Positions 7,980-17,761 of a stretch of DNA of 64,000 nucleotides are shown here, piece after piece; position 1 is the first letter of the stretch, and every line of letters begins with the position of its first letter. Source of the stretch: Isochrysis galbana. Its lineage: Eukaryota > Haptophyta > Isochrysidales > Isochrysidaceae. Made by a program: the position numbers and the translations under genes. The notes beneath the pieces are model-generated. The model was not told the DNA's origin. It did no database searches and saw nothing but the letters and a program-made list of their open reading frames with translations. The DNA lies in contig CM030937.1 in assembly GCA_018136815.1 (NCBI GenBank), positions 2,366,887 to 2,430,886 on the forward strand. The letters are read 5' to 3'.

Positions 7980-10728
7980 TCACCGTATCAGCTGCGAGAA
8001 GGCGACCCCTTGGTTTCGAAAGAAATAGTCGGGCAGCGTCGCAGAGCCGTTGAGGTGCGCAAGGCTCTCAGTCTCGCTATAAACGCTCGCGGCCAAAGCG
8101 AACATGTCTCGCTCACTAGGCCCGCCAGCGGACTCGTACGCCATTGTAAGCGGTGCGAAAGGCCGCAAGGCGTAGGCCGGAACGTAGTGGTTCATCATGA
8201 TCACCTCCGCCCAGGACCCGGCAGCTGGTTTGCGCGGGAACGCGATGCGCGGGAGTGATCTTGCTGAGCTTGCTGCCCATTTGCGCAAGTCGAAGGGCAG
8301 GTCTCGCCGCGCAACCTTGGACACTGCACCAATAGGCCATAAGCGGTAGCGAGACTGCCACGACGAGTCCTGAAGCAGAAGACACCGTGTTGCTCAAATG
8401 TTGTCGCAGATCGTTTGAGGTGGCCTGCCACCCAGCTCGCCACTTCGCGCGGGGGACATCTGCGTGGCTGGGCCAGAGTGGATGGGTTGGCAGAGGAGGG
8501 CAAAGGAGTTGTGATCATACCTGCGGATGCATACCGCCGCAAACATAGATGGAGAATCGCTCGTAGTTGGCGTCCAAGAAATCCACGATGACGAAGCTAC
8601 CTGCCACAGACCCGTAGGCTGCACCGGGAAATGCAACCCGATCGAGCCCTGAACCAGGCACCCGAGCACGTGAGACGAACCATTTAAATTGTGCATAGTT
8701 CAGGTCGACAATTGTCAGGTTCTGCCTACTTCGGAGAATGCGATGAGGATAGCGGATGGCATTCACGACCTGATGCGTGCAGGGTGGGAAGGCCTCTGAG
8801 GGTGGGAGGGCCTCTGACTCAAGCCAACATATCCCAATACGGGTGTAGTGTCTTGAGTCATGAGGCTGGCTGAAGTCGCTAGGCTCACTGTCTGAGGTGA
8901 ACGCCCTTTATTATGAGCGCGTGTGCAGGCTGCCTATACGACTCCAACCTGTTCACAAACAGCAAGCTCGCTCGCATTGCGTGGCGACCACTTCGCACAC
9001 TAACGTTGTGATTTCCTGAGCGATGGCAAAAAACTTTTCGCACCTCGTCACCGTAGGTGAGCAATAGGACGTTATCCCCAGGAGGTAATGAGCGCAGCAC
9101 CTCGTGGCCAAAGTCGTCAAACACGCTCGACCCTGAGCAATCCGCTGGAGAGAGCCCGATTAGTCCGCTGTCATTGATGCTGTCCAAGCGGGCAAATCTG
9201 GCTTGACCATGAGTGAACCAGGTGGATGTCAGCGAAGATGAGTCAGCTATACTGCCTCCTCGGGCCAAATGCAAGGCTACGAGCACGCAGGACAAGATGG
9301 CGGCAGCGGCGCCGGGCGCTCCAGGCATGAGGCACCGGCTGGTGCGCCCAACGCCCAGCCCGAACCAAGCAGAGATGAGGAGATTCGGTTGCGCCCAAAA
9401 ACGTTGCTGTATGCTCAAGTGGAGGGGACTGGACGCTGGAAGGTTGGCCAACCAGTGGAACGCTAGCACATACAAGGCATACGCAAGGATCATCGGCACT
9501 GCGATGCGTCGCAGCCGCCCGATCGACACGGCAGTGCAAAGGCCGACGATGGTGAAGAGACTTCCATGCAGGGGTAGCTCATCCTCGATTCGGCACAAGT
9601 ACAACCAGATTCGGAGGCGGAATTCTTGGTGACCAGTCGGCGGTGAGTTGGCCAACTGGAATGTGCCATACTCGATGCGGAATAGATGTGTCAGGAAGCC
9701 GCCTATACTGCGTTGTGACCCCCATGAACCCCACACCGCCGTGTCTCCTCCCCGCACGGGCAGGTAGACGTACGGAGTCAGCCCAAGCAAACCGCATGCG
9801 CCAAGCAGTAGCAACTTGCGCGGTTGCAACAGGAGTCTACCGTCGCCAGGATTGGGGGTGCTAACCTGTGTGGTAGATGGCACGGCTGCCTTGGCTTCTC
9901 CGGAGATTAGAACGACCCAGAGAGCAAATGGCAGCACGAAAAATACAGCAGTATGCTGGTTTGTAAGCGAGAGCCCAGCAACAAATGCCCCTGCACATGC
10001 GCGTCCAATGGTCCGCCGCGCGTCAAAGCGGACCAACGACAGCAGCAAGCATGCGCAGAGAAGATTATTGAGGGCAAACACCTCACTCTGAACCGCATAC
10101 TCCCAGACCAAAGGTGCAAAGGCGAAGGCGCCTCCAGCGGCGAGTCCTGCCCAAATGTCATGTGCCCAACAGCCGACTGCAGTGCATAGTATGCCAGCGG
10201 CAAGGGCATCGAAGCACGCGCTCGAAAGATTGACCCGCCAGGCAGGCGTCGTGTCCGGAATGGGCAACAGATAAAAAAGGTGGGCGAGAATCGTCCAGCT
10301 TGGGTAACCCGGCGGATGCGGCACGCCTGCGGCCGAGAGATAGGCGGCAGCGCTGTGGCAGCACCGGTAGCAGGGAAAGACCGAGGCAGGTGTGTGTGGT
10401 GGAGGCGCTCATCGAGCAGAAGCGTGCGAAAGCGGAGGGAGATAGGGTGGGAGGGCGGAGGAGGAAGGCGACTGGGTAGTGGCAGGGCGGCGAGGGCGCC
10501 TGTTCACCAAGCAGCATGGCCCGGTGGGTGCGTCATGGCTGCAGGGGTGGAGGTGCCTCCGCCAGCGGCTGTGAGGACTCACTCACCGAGCTCGATGGCG
10601 AGCTGCAGCAGCTCCCCCGCGTCGCCGCCGCCCGTCCCGGAGCATATCGTCGGCATGTATGCCGCAAGCGCCAGCGCTGAGAGCGTGGGCGAGACGAGCC
10701 AGAGTCCGCGCGGAGCCTCGTCGTCCAT
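7980..10728 (-). CDS. TMEM260-like membrane protein O-mannosyltransferase, four exons
   Basis: Exons on the minus strand: 10728-10587, 10326-9044, 8769-8521 and 8369-7980. Junctions are G|GTGAGT, GAG|GTGCGA and CAG|GTATGA, with CAG acceptors, and all phases fit. Exon 1 ends in a GGGDAGELLQLAIELG motif and exon 2 opens VPHPPGYPSW. Together they form the conserved luminal catalytic-loop motif of the DUF2723/TMEM260 family (GDSGEL...HPPGYP), which places this enzyme in the ER/secretory membrane transferring mannose to proteins. Several hydrophobic segments follow in exon 2. Exons 3-4 carry the soluble C-terminal region, with FPG, FLDAN and YVCGGMH blocks and then SSWQSRYRLWPIG. The start is the MDDEAP Met, because the longer frame upstream is Pro/Leu low complexity. 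The stop at 7980 overlaps a possible donor (ACG|GTGAGG), so one more small exon may exist. Confidence 0.9.
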
Positions 10729-10837
10729 GGGCAGAGGAGGGGAGGGGGGAAGGGGGCGCGCCGAGGGGGGGAGGGGGCGGGGAAGGTGGGGGAGGGGAGG
10801 AAGATACAGGGGGGGGAGAAGGGACAAACTATTCATG

Positions 10838-11808
10838 AAATTATATGAATAAAAAATAAGAGTTCACGTAGAAAGGGAAGGAGATCGGGGAGGCGGGAAG
10901 GGGAAGGGCAAGACCCCGCTCACTGACCATCACTCATTTTCTCTCTCCAGGCGCGTGTAGATCTAATTTTATACCATTAGAGGCGGGGTGGGCCCGATTA
11001 AGAGGGAAACTCAAGTTGCAAGTTGCACCTTCTCGTTTCCCAGGGGCAGGGGTCGGGGACGGTAAGGCTGTGAACACCCACCGGCCATACCAAACGTGTT
11101 TCAACCTGGTAGTGGCCCACAGCTACATAGGCTGGTAGTGTTAGTGGACTATAGCTGCATAGATTGGTAGTGTTAGTGGCGAAAGTGGTGGGTGTTAACA
11201 CGTTAACACTGTTAACACTAACACGTTAACACCTTACTTCTAGAGCGGGCCGAACATGGATAAAAAAAGGGGGGGGTGGGAGTACGCAAGCGCAGGGGCA
11301 AGGGGGGGCGGGGCGCGGAAGGGGACAGTCGGGCAAGCGCAAGCGCAAGCAAAGGGAAAGCGGCGACGGCACAGGATGAGACAGAGATAGAAGTCAGACC
11401 GAGACATATGAGGTGGGCGCAGAAGGCAGAAGGGGAAGGGGAGGGGGAGAGGGGGAAGGAAATCTGCGGAGGGGGGGGGGGGAGAGAGAGAATCTGCGGA
11501 GGGGGGGGGGAAGGAAATCTGCGGGGGGGGGGTTCTGAATGCGAGGGGCCCAGTTCTGCCACCTCCATTACTTACTTAAACGCGTGGACAATTACCATAA
11601 CAAGTAACAAGCAACCGTAAAAATAAAACTCAAATCTTCGAATTTCGAGACGAAAATCGGCGAACCAGGACTTGAGTCCAGGGAGAATCCGAATCTGCAA
11701 GCCTTACGCGACCACGACGAACATAGAAGACGGAATATAACGAACAAGGCTCGTGATCATGCCGAAATATTCATGCCAAAAGGCCTGAGGCCTGAATACA
11801 ACACTGTT
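10838..11808. repeat. Intergenic repeats, including GTTAAC-rich and G-rich motif arrays
   Basis: Around 11100-11232 there are three loose copies of a gctacatag..tggtagtgttagtgg unit, followed by interlocking gttaacac/gtgttaac palindromes. At 11455-11535 the motif aatctgcgg followed by a G-run occurs three times; its reverse complement (cgcagatttcc, cgcagaatcccc) recurs at 45195-45260. No gene is supported. Confidence 0.5.
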
Positions 11809-12748
11809 ACAATCAATCTATCTGAGCATTAGTACCACTACTCTCACTAGCCCGGTACTAACACGACAGCCCTCAGCGCACCTGCCCGTACACCTTGCGC
11901 GTGCTGTTGTCACAGATACATATTACTATGTACTATGCACCCCTCCACATCTCCCCCCTCGCATGCCCCCGGCTCCCATTCTAACTCCCCACAAGTTAAA
12001 ATGGGGGAAAACCCATTGAGGCGGACCGGTCGACGCCGGCCGACTCTCCGGGAAAAAGCACCGGGGGGGGGGGAGGAACCTCTCGTCAAAAAAGAAGAAC
12101 GGCCCTTACAGCTCTCGCCGCGAGCTGTCCTCGAGAAATAAAAGACTGCGCCTCGAGATACCTGCCACAGTGGTTCCCGTAGGCGTCTTGAGTCTCTCCC
12201 TCCTCCTCTTCCTCCTGTCGCCAGCCGCCCCCCTCCGCCCATTTGCTAACGCAAATGGGTCTCGTTTCTCACCACACTCCATCGGGGGGGATGCAAATCC
12301 CCCCCTCTCCCTCGTTCCATTCTCTTCCGCCCCGGTCCCTGCGGCGCGTCGCCATGCGGCGCGCCATGGCCTGCTCTCAGAGGTCCTTCAGGGGCGCCCA
12401 GAGGACCAGCAGGGGCAGCTCAGGGGGCAGTGGAGGCTGGGGCTCAGCCCCTGGCCCCCCCTGCCTCTCCCTCGCTCGCCTCGCTGGCCTTGGGTGCAGC
12501 CCTGAGGCCCCTGTCTGCCTGGCGACCAGGGATGGGGGGGGGAGTCAGTACGAGAGCAGGCCCATGCGGGCCTGGGAGTGCGGCTCGCGACCCGCGCCCA
12601 CTAGGGGTCTGGGCTGAATTGATGAGTGCCCTGCCCCTGCCAGAGGGCAGGGGCTGGGGTTGAATGTACGGGCCCACCCCGGGGGGTGTCCGCGATGGAG
12701 AGAGGGGGGCGCGAGGCCCCCATTGACCCCCACTTATAAAAGTAGGTT
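11809..12748 (-). mobile_element. Structured retroelement, family 1 copy A
   Basis: The element is 940 bp, and the target duplication tgaatacaacactgtt occurs at 11793-11808 and 12749-12764. On the minus strand it begins aacctactt-ttat-aagtggggg (hairpin), then a G5C/GC5 hairpin. It ends with the family-1 3' block (gtactaatgctcag) and a short A/T-rich tail. Copies C and D are collinear over their whole length. Inside is a perfect internal hairpin of the type cccgtttgcgttagcaaacg. No conserved protein frame is seen. Confidence 0.9.
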
Positions 12749-12764
12749 TGAATACAACACTGTT

Positions 12765-12983
12765 TAACACAGCGGCAAAAGGGGCCATTACCACCATGTT
12801 AACACCTTGCGGCAAAATTGCTACATAGATGGTTAGTGTTAGTGCCCGAGGCACTAACACTATCAGGGTGGTAGTGTTAAATGCTTGGGTGTTTGGGTGT
12901 TAACTGGTTAACACTTTAACTGGTTCACAGTTCACAGCCCTAGGGAACGGGACGGGGGGCGCGGCCGTGGGAAACTACTCTCG
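12765..12983. repeat. GTTAAC/GTGTTA-rich intergenic repeat
   Basis: At 12765-12925 the sequence resembles 11100-11232, with repeated ggttagtgttagtg and gttaactggttaac motifs. Copy A landed at one edge of this tract. No gene is seen. Confidence 0.5.
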
Positions 12984-12999
12984 TCTCTCGTAAACGACG

Positions 13000-13377
13000 C
13001 CAACCTACTTTTATAAATGGGGGTCAATGGGGGCCTCGCGCCCCCCTCTCTCCATCACGGACACCCTCCAGCCCCCGGGGTGGGCCCGTACAGTATGGGT
13101 GCACCATTAAGAAAACAGGAGTGAAAAGCTTCTAAAAAAAATCTTCTTAAAAATTCCCGCTACATGTGCGGCATGAGGCAGCGTGCTAGTGAACCTCCCT
13201 ACTACCCAACCCTAACCCCTATCAACCCCTTGCCCCTTCCCCAGTTCCCTCTTTGGCGGAGAAGCCCCATCACTTATTCAAGGCGTGCGGGCAGGTGCGC
13301 TGAGGGGTGTCGTGATAGTACCGGGCTAGTGGGAGTAGTGGTACTAAGTACTAATGCTCAGATGTTTTTTATTATTA
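13000..13377 (+). mobile_element. Structured retroelement, family 1 short copy B
   Basis: This 378-bp element has the target duplication tctctcgtaaacgacg at 12984-12999 and 13378-13393. Its first ~90 bp match the family-1 5' end (caacctacttttataaatgg, G5/C5 hairpin, ctctctcca). Its last ~95 bp match the family-1 3' end (aaggcgtgcgggcaggtgcg ... gctcag, then an attattatt tail). The middle is unrelated to copies A, C and D. Confidence 0.9.
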
Positions 13378-13650
13378 TCTCTCGTAAACGACGATATTAC
13401 ATATTACATATTACACACAACACAATAACACACAATACCGTCGCAAACTTCTCGATTTATTTGTACGAGAGAGCGCGCTGCGAGCTGCACGCTGCCGGCC
13501 TTGGTCTCAGCCAGCATGTCGCATGTCGCACTGAATTTACGCTCATGGCGATGGGGCACACCAAGTTGGACGCAGCAACGTCGGATGAGGATGAGGAGGA
13601 GGAGGCGCTCTTCGGCGCGCTAGCGGAAGCAGAAGGACATGGACATGGAG

Positions 13651-13774
13651 TGACGCGCCCAGTGTACGTTAGCGAACTCGATGACGCGCCCAGCGTACGT
13701 GACCAGATTTCATGACGCGGCCTTGGTACATTAGCGTTTTGCATGACGCGCTACATGTACGCTTACGACTACTA
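13651..13774 (+). promoter_or_regulatory. Four 31-bp tandem units with TGACGCG core
   Basis: The heptamer tgacgcg starts at 13651, 13682, 13713 and 13744, exactly 31 bp apart. The units continue with degenerate (c)cagtgtacgttagcga. The array ends where an A/T-rich TATA-like site begins, directly upstream of the GPI8 gene. TGACG is the core of many bZIP sites, and 31 bp is about three helical turns, so a phased activator array is plausible. Confidence 0.5.
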
Positions 13775-13780
13775 TTTATA
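13773..13780 (+). promoter_or_regulatory. TATA-like element
   Basis: TATTTATA lies at 13773-13780, immediately after the 31-bp array and about 50 bp before the in-frame ATG at 13832. The position suits a core promoter for the GPI8 gene; this is a positional inference only. Confidence 0.35.
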
Positions 13781-13831
13781 TCCAGGACTTGTACTCGACT
13801 TGGACTTTGGGTATCCATCCCAGTATTCACA

Positions 13832-15718
13832 ATGACAGATTTGTACTCTAGAGTACGAGTGCTGTTCGTCCAACTCCTCGCGCGGTGCGCAGAGAGCGGG
13901 GGCGGGAGGGGAGAGAGGGATCTCGCTCGCTGGCTCGTCGCTCGAGGTCTCCGTCCGGTCGCGGCCGCCTCGGCCGTTCTCTCTCCCGCCCTCCCCTCAT
14001 CCCCACTCTGCCTCCCCCCCCCCTCCCCCCCTTGCACCCCTCCCCCTTCCCCGCCCTCGCTCTCTCCTACCCTCTCCATTCTCGCCCATCTCCCTGCTCT
14101 CTCTTCCATCGCGGACGAGCAGCGGCAGATGGGAAGGCTCGGGGCCCAAGAGTCGCCTACTGCGGGAGCCCACCTGCTCATTGTGAGCTCGTCCTCCTAC
14201 TTTCACAACTATCGGCACACTGCGAACGCCCTCGCGCTCCGCTGCGCCGCACGCGAGCAGCGCGTACCCGACTCGCGGATCGTGCTGATGCTGGCGGGGG
14301 AGCAAGCATGCGATGCACGCAACGCAGCTGCTGGCGCGATGCGCCATGCCATCGATGTCAAGCTCGATCTCCTTCCGTGCGACGCACGCGTCGAATACCG
14401 TGGCGATGAGGTGACCGTCGAAACCTTCCTGCGGGTGCTCACCGATCGCGTCGAGCCTGGTACGCCGCTTTCGCGCCGGCTGACCACCGGGCCTGACTCA
14501 GACGTCGTGTTGTACTTGACCGGCCACGGCGGCGACAACTTTTTCAAATTTCGCGATCTTGAGGAGCTCACTTCGAGCGAGCTAGCCGCCGCGCTGGCCC
14601 ACATGCAGGCGCAGCGGCGCTTCGGCCGGATGCTCGTGATGCTGGACACTTGTCAGGCCGCGACAATGGCCGAAGAATTCTCAGCTTTCGGGCTTCGCAA
14701 CGTCATCGTGGTTGCCGCATCAGCACGAGGCGAAAATTCGCTTTCCAGGCAGATTGATCCACAGCTCGGTGTCGCGGTGGCCGATCGCTTCACGTATCAC
14801 TTGCACGCGTTCCTGCGTGGCAGGCAAGCACTTGACTCATCTTCGGCACTGGCAAAGCCTGCTGCGCGTACGCTTCGGCAGCTCGTGGACTCCTTACCGC
14901 GCACGCGCCTGCTATCGACGCTTGTCTGGTCACAGCATAGTTGGGGTGGGGACGTAGAGGGACTCAGCACATCTACGGGCTTGTCCCGCCTTCGGGAGCG
15001 GGTTCCGATCGGGCGGGACATCGATGTAGCCGAGAGCCTTGAGCAAAAAGGTAGGGGCGGTTTGAGAGGGATGGCTAGGCTTGTTGCCGGGATGCGGTGC
15101 TTGGTTCCGACAGGTGCCGAGCTCGTCGTGGATCAGGGCCTCCGAGCAATTGGGTTCTGCGCCTTGCACGAGGCCTACCATTCGCCGGCAGGCTGGGACA
15201 GCGGAATTCGTGCGAATACGGCGCCGCACTTGGCAGATCTCGACGTTGGCGCTTTCTTTTCGGCACCGGCCAAACTGTTCAAACGAGTCGACGAGCCCGA
15301 CGCGCGATGCGCCCGTGACTCTAACTTCTATTCATCTGCCTCGCTGACGTCTGGTATCAATGCTCCGACTGGCGACACATCTCAGACTTTGGAGCCGAAT
15401 CATTTCGCAGCCCTCGCCGAATGGCGTCAAGCCTCGGTTGCTGCCATTTATCCATTTGCAAAGCTAAGCATTTCGTCGCCATCTCCTTGCGACACATGTT
15501 GCTTGCCCATCTGGTCCGCTGCGGGATGCTCCCACAAGTGTGGCAAGGTCAGCCGTGGGTGTGAAGTCCTTTCGGCGGCCACGGCTGTACTAGCGATAGG
15601 ATTGGTGCCGCTGGTCGCTATGAGCGCCCTCCTTGCGGTTAGCGCAAGATTTACGCAGCAAAGCAAGCGAGTGACGCCATGGCGGAGGAGAAGTAGAGAC
15701 CAAGGAGCCCAAGAGTAA
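13832..15718 (+). CDS. PIGK: GPI-anchor transamidase catalytic subunit (GPI8/PIG-K), C13 cysteine protease fold
   Basis: This is the catalytic subunit that cleaves the C-terminal signal of precursor proteins in the ER and attaches the GPI anchor. From ATG 13832 the catalytic His is at about residue 232 (TGHGGDNFFKF) and the catalytic Cys at about 274 (MLDTCQA). The spacing of 42 equals that remembered for human PIG-K (164/206). Other family blocks present are YFHNYRHTANAL, PDSRIVLMLA and VTVETFLRVLT. A hydrophobic segment near residues 585-610 fits the C-terminal membrane anchor. The protein is 628 aa, longer than the usual ~400, with a Pro/Ser-rich N-terminal stretch and a C-terminal spacer. 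The frame extends 40 codons upstream, but that part lies in the 31-bp array, so I prefer 13832. The next in-frame Met, at 14129, is a possible shorter start. Confidence 0.92.
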   Translation: MTDLYSRVRVLFVQLLARCAESGGGRGERDLARWLVARGLRPVAAASAVLSPALPSSPLCLPPPSPPCTPPPSPPSLSPTLSILAHLPALSSIADEQRQMGRLGAQESPTAGAHLLIVSSSSYFHNYRHTANALALRCAAREQRVPDSRIVLMLAGEQACDARNAAAGAMRHAIDVKLDLLPCDARVEYRGDEVTVETFLRVLTDRVEPGTPLSRRLTTGPDSDVVLYLTGHGGDNFFKFRDLEELTSSELAAALAHMQAQRRFGRMLVMLDTCQAATMAEEFSAFGLRNVIVVAASARGENSLSRQIDPQLGVAVADRFTYHLHAFLRGRQALDSSSALAKPAARTLRQLVDSLPRTRLLSTLVWSQHSWGGDVEGLSTSTGLSRLRERVPIGRDIDVAESLEQKGRGGLRGMARLVAGMRCLVPTGAELVVDQGLRAIGFCALHEAYHSPAGWDSGIRANTAPHLADLDVGAFFSAPAKLFKRVDEPDARCARDSNFYSSASLTSGINAPTGDTSQTLEPNHFAALAEWRQASVAAIYPFAKLSISSPSPCDTCCLPIWSAAGCSHKCGKVSRGCEVLSAATAVLAIGLVPLVAMSALLAVSARFTQQSKRVTPWRRRSRDQGAQE

Positions 15719-15778
15719 AAAAAAATCTGATGCACAAGAGTAAAAAAAATCTGCTTGAAGGCGACCGCTAAGCTACTA

Positions 15779-16529
15779 ATTAATTAATTTCTTAATAGTC
15801 TCACCGCACACGCGACCGTGCAGCCTCTACTTTCTACTCACGTAGGAAACTTTCTACACCCCCACTCCCCCGGCCCTTTCCCCCCCGCCATCAGGCGACT
15901 CCCCCGTGCACTACTAGGGGGATAGGGGAAAAGGGCTTAGATATGGTCGGTGGCCCGCGCCCCCCCCCGGCGATCCGTTCCCCCCTTCCTCCTACGCCTA
16001 CCGGGCTGGCGGCGGCCTCGGTCCCGACTTATCCTGTAAACAGGTGCGGGACTTACCTATTTTCCGGTGAGCGGAGCTCTCGCTCCGCCCCCCCCTTCTC
16101 CGCGCTCTCTCTCCCCTCTCCTGCAGGCACGCGCGATGGCGCGCCTGCGACAGGCCTGCAGCTGCCCCTGGCGACCCCTGGAGGCCCCTGGAGGCCAGCT
16201 CAGGGGGCAGAGGAGGCTGGGGCTGGGCCCTGGCCTCCCCTGCCTCTCCCTCGCTGGCGCTCCTGTGCCTCAGGGGTCCCCAATCTGCACCTGTCTGCCT
16301 GTCGAACAGGGGGGGAGGGGGGGTTGGAGCGATGGGCTGGCCACGACAGGCCAGGACGCGCGAGGCAGGCAAGCCTGCCAGTGAGAGAGTGGGTCAGCAG
16401 GGCATTCTGCTCCTGGCAAGCCATCAGGCGTGCCAGGAGCATGGGTGGTTCCTCCCCCATGGCAGGGGAGGAGTGGAGAGAGGGGGGGGCTCGTGCCCCC
16501 CCATGGGGCAACCAAGTATAAACTTAGTT
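15779..16529 (-). mobile_element. Structured retroelement E3 (same subtype as E2)
   Basis: This 751-bp element has the target duplication gaccgctaagctacta at 15763-15778 and 16530-16545. On the minus strand the 5' end is the hairpin caactaagt-ttat-acttggttg and the 3' end is ggtgagactattaagaaatt followed by attaattaat. It is collinear with E2. Frames within it on both strands are shadows of the repeat. Confidence 0.92.
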
Positions 16530-16699
16530 GACCGCTAAGCTACTATAAGTAATCCCTTCCTCCAGTACCCGCCGACGTATCGCCCTAGCCCCTACCACAC
16601 TCCCCTTCCCGCTCCCTCCCTCTTTAGCCTTTGTCTTCGGTTTCGGGAGGCCGGCCCATGTACGCTGCTTTGGACCTAGCGTTGGGGAAAGGTCGGGAC

Positions 16700-16870
16700 G
16701 GTAGCCCGGTCACTCACGCTTTTTAACCACTATTGCTTCCACCCCTCCTGGGTGTCCAAGGATTCCCCAGGGACCCCCCTTACCCCTTACCTGCCCCCCA
16801 GGACCCCCCCCCCCCCGCGCGAACCCCCTCTACACCACGAAAATCCATGGCGTCGGTGAGTGACTCCCCC
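16700..16870 (+). repeat. Dispersed repeat with conserved atggcgtcggtgag
   Basis: The sequence ggtcactcacgctttttaac...gggtgtccaaggattcc...atggcgtcggtgagtgact recurs in inverted orientation at about 35375-35560, with about 75-80 percent identity by eye. The conserved Met-Ala-Ser codons run straight into a GTGAG donor-like sequence in both copies. The remaining 16870-17477 holds no supported gene. Confidence 0.6.
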
Positions 16871-17469
16871 GCCTTGTCCGGCCCATGGAAGTCTATTTTG
16901 GGAGAATGGGAGGATCGCGCGCGTGAGAGAATCAAAGCAGTGAATGTCGGGCGAATCCCCATAAGAAACGCGGAGGTTCCGCGTCGGCCGATCGCCGGCT
17001 GTCGGCCTCACAATGGCTGCGAGCTGGTGAGGAGCCCAAGCTCAGGGCACAGCATGCCTACTTTAGGGGCACCTTTTCTCCAGTAGCAGCCACCTTGTTA
17101 GAACTTATATATAGCGTCGTATGACATCTTGTTAGCTAGCATTCCTAGCCACATACATCGGACGAGCCATGCGCCAACCGCGCACACCCCCATCGCGGGG
17201 TAGGGGCTCCGTTGCCGTCGAAGGGCTACGGTCCCGCAGCACTAAGGTTATACTAACACAACAATAAAACTCCGACGCACCTCTAGATGTCAACAGGCCG
17301 ATTTTTATTTTCACTATGGGGCATTCCCATGAAGCTCCAGCCTCCAATAGGGTTAAATACCTAGTAGAAGTAAAAGTCTGTAGCGGCGGCGGAGGAAGCG
17401 ATGGAGCGGAGACTTCCGCGAGGCTTTTGCCGCGCGGGGTTAGAGAAGAGTAAGGGATAGTAGAGAGGG

Positions 17470-17477
<8 letters not shown>

Positions 17478-17525
<48 letters not shown>

Positions 17526-17545
17526 GAGGGAGGGAGGGAGGGAGG
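17478..17545 (+). repeat. (GA)n followed by (GGGA)n simple repeat
   Basis: About 45 bp of perfect GA dinucleotide repeat lead into gggagggagggaggg. The tract lies about 220 bp upstream of the PPR gene start; a second short array (gtgg)n occurs at 17705-17727. Confidence 0.9.
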
Positions 17546-17761
17546 GGAGGGGAAGAGGGTGGAAGGGTGGAAGTGGGGCAGGGGTGTTAGAGGCAGCAAG
17601 GAGGAGGTCGAGGAGCAGGTCGGGGAGAGAAGGCGCACGACTAGTGGCCAAGCGGCCAAGTGCAGGTCGAGCTGGAGACACGTGGAGATTGTGGGTGGAG
17701 AGTGTGGGTGGGTGGGTGGGTGGGGGGCGCTCACCTCACGCGTGTGGCTGGGAGCCGTGAG

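Noticed and set aside
13164..13715. 183-codon frame upstream of GPI8
   Set aside because: It starts inside retroelement copy B and crosses its TSD and the 31-bp array, so it cannot be an ancestral gene.
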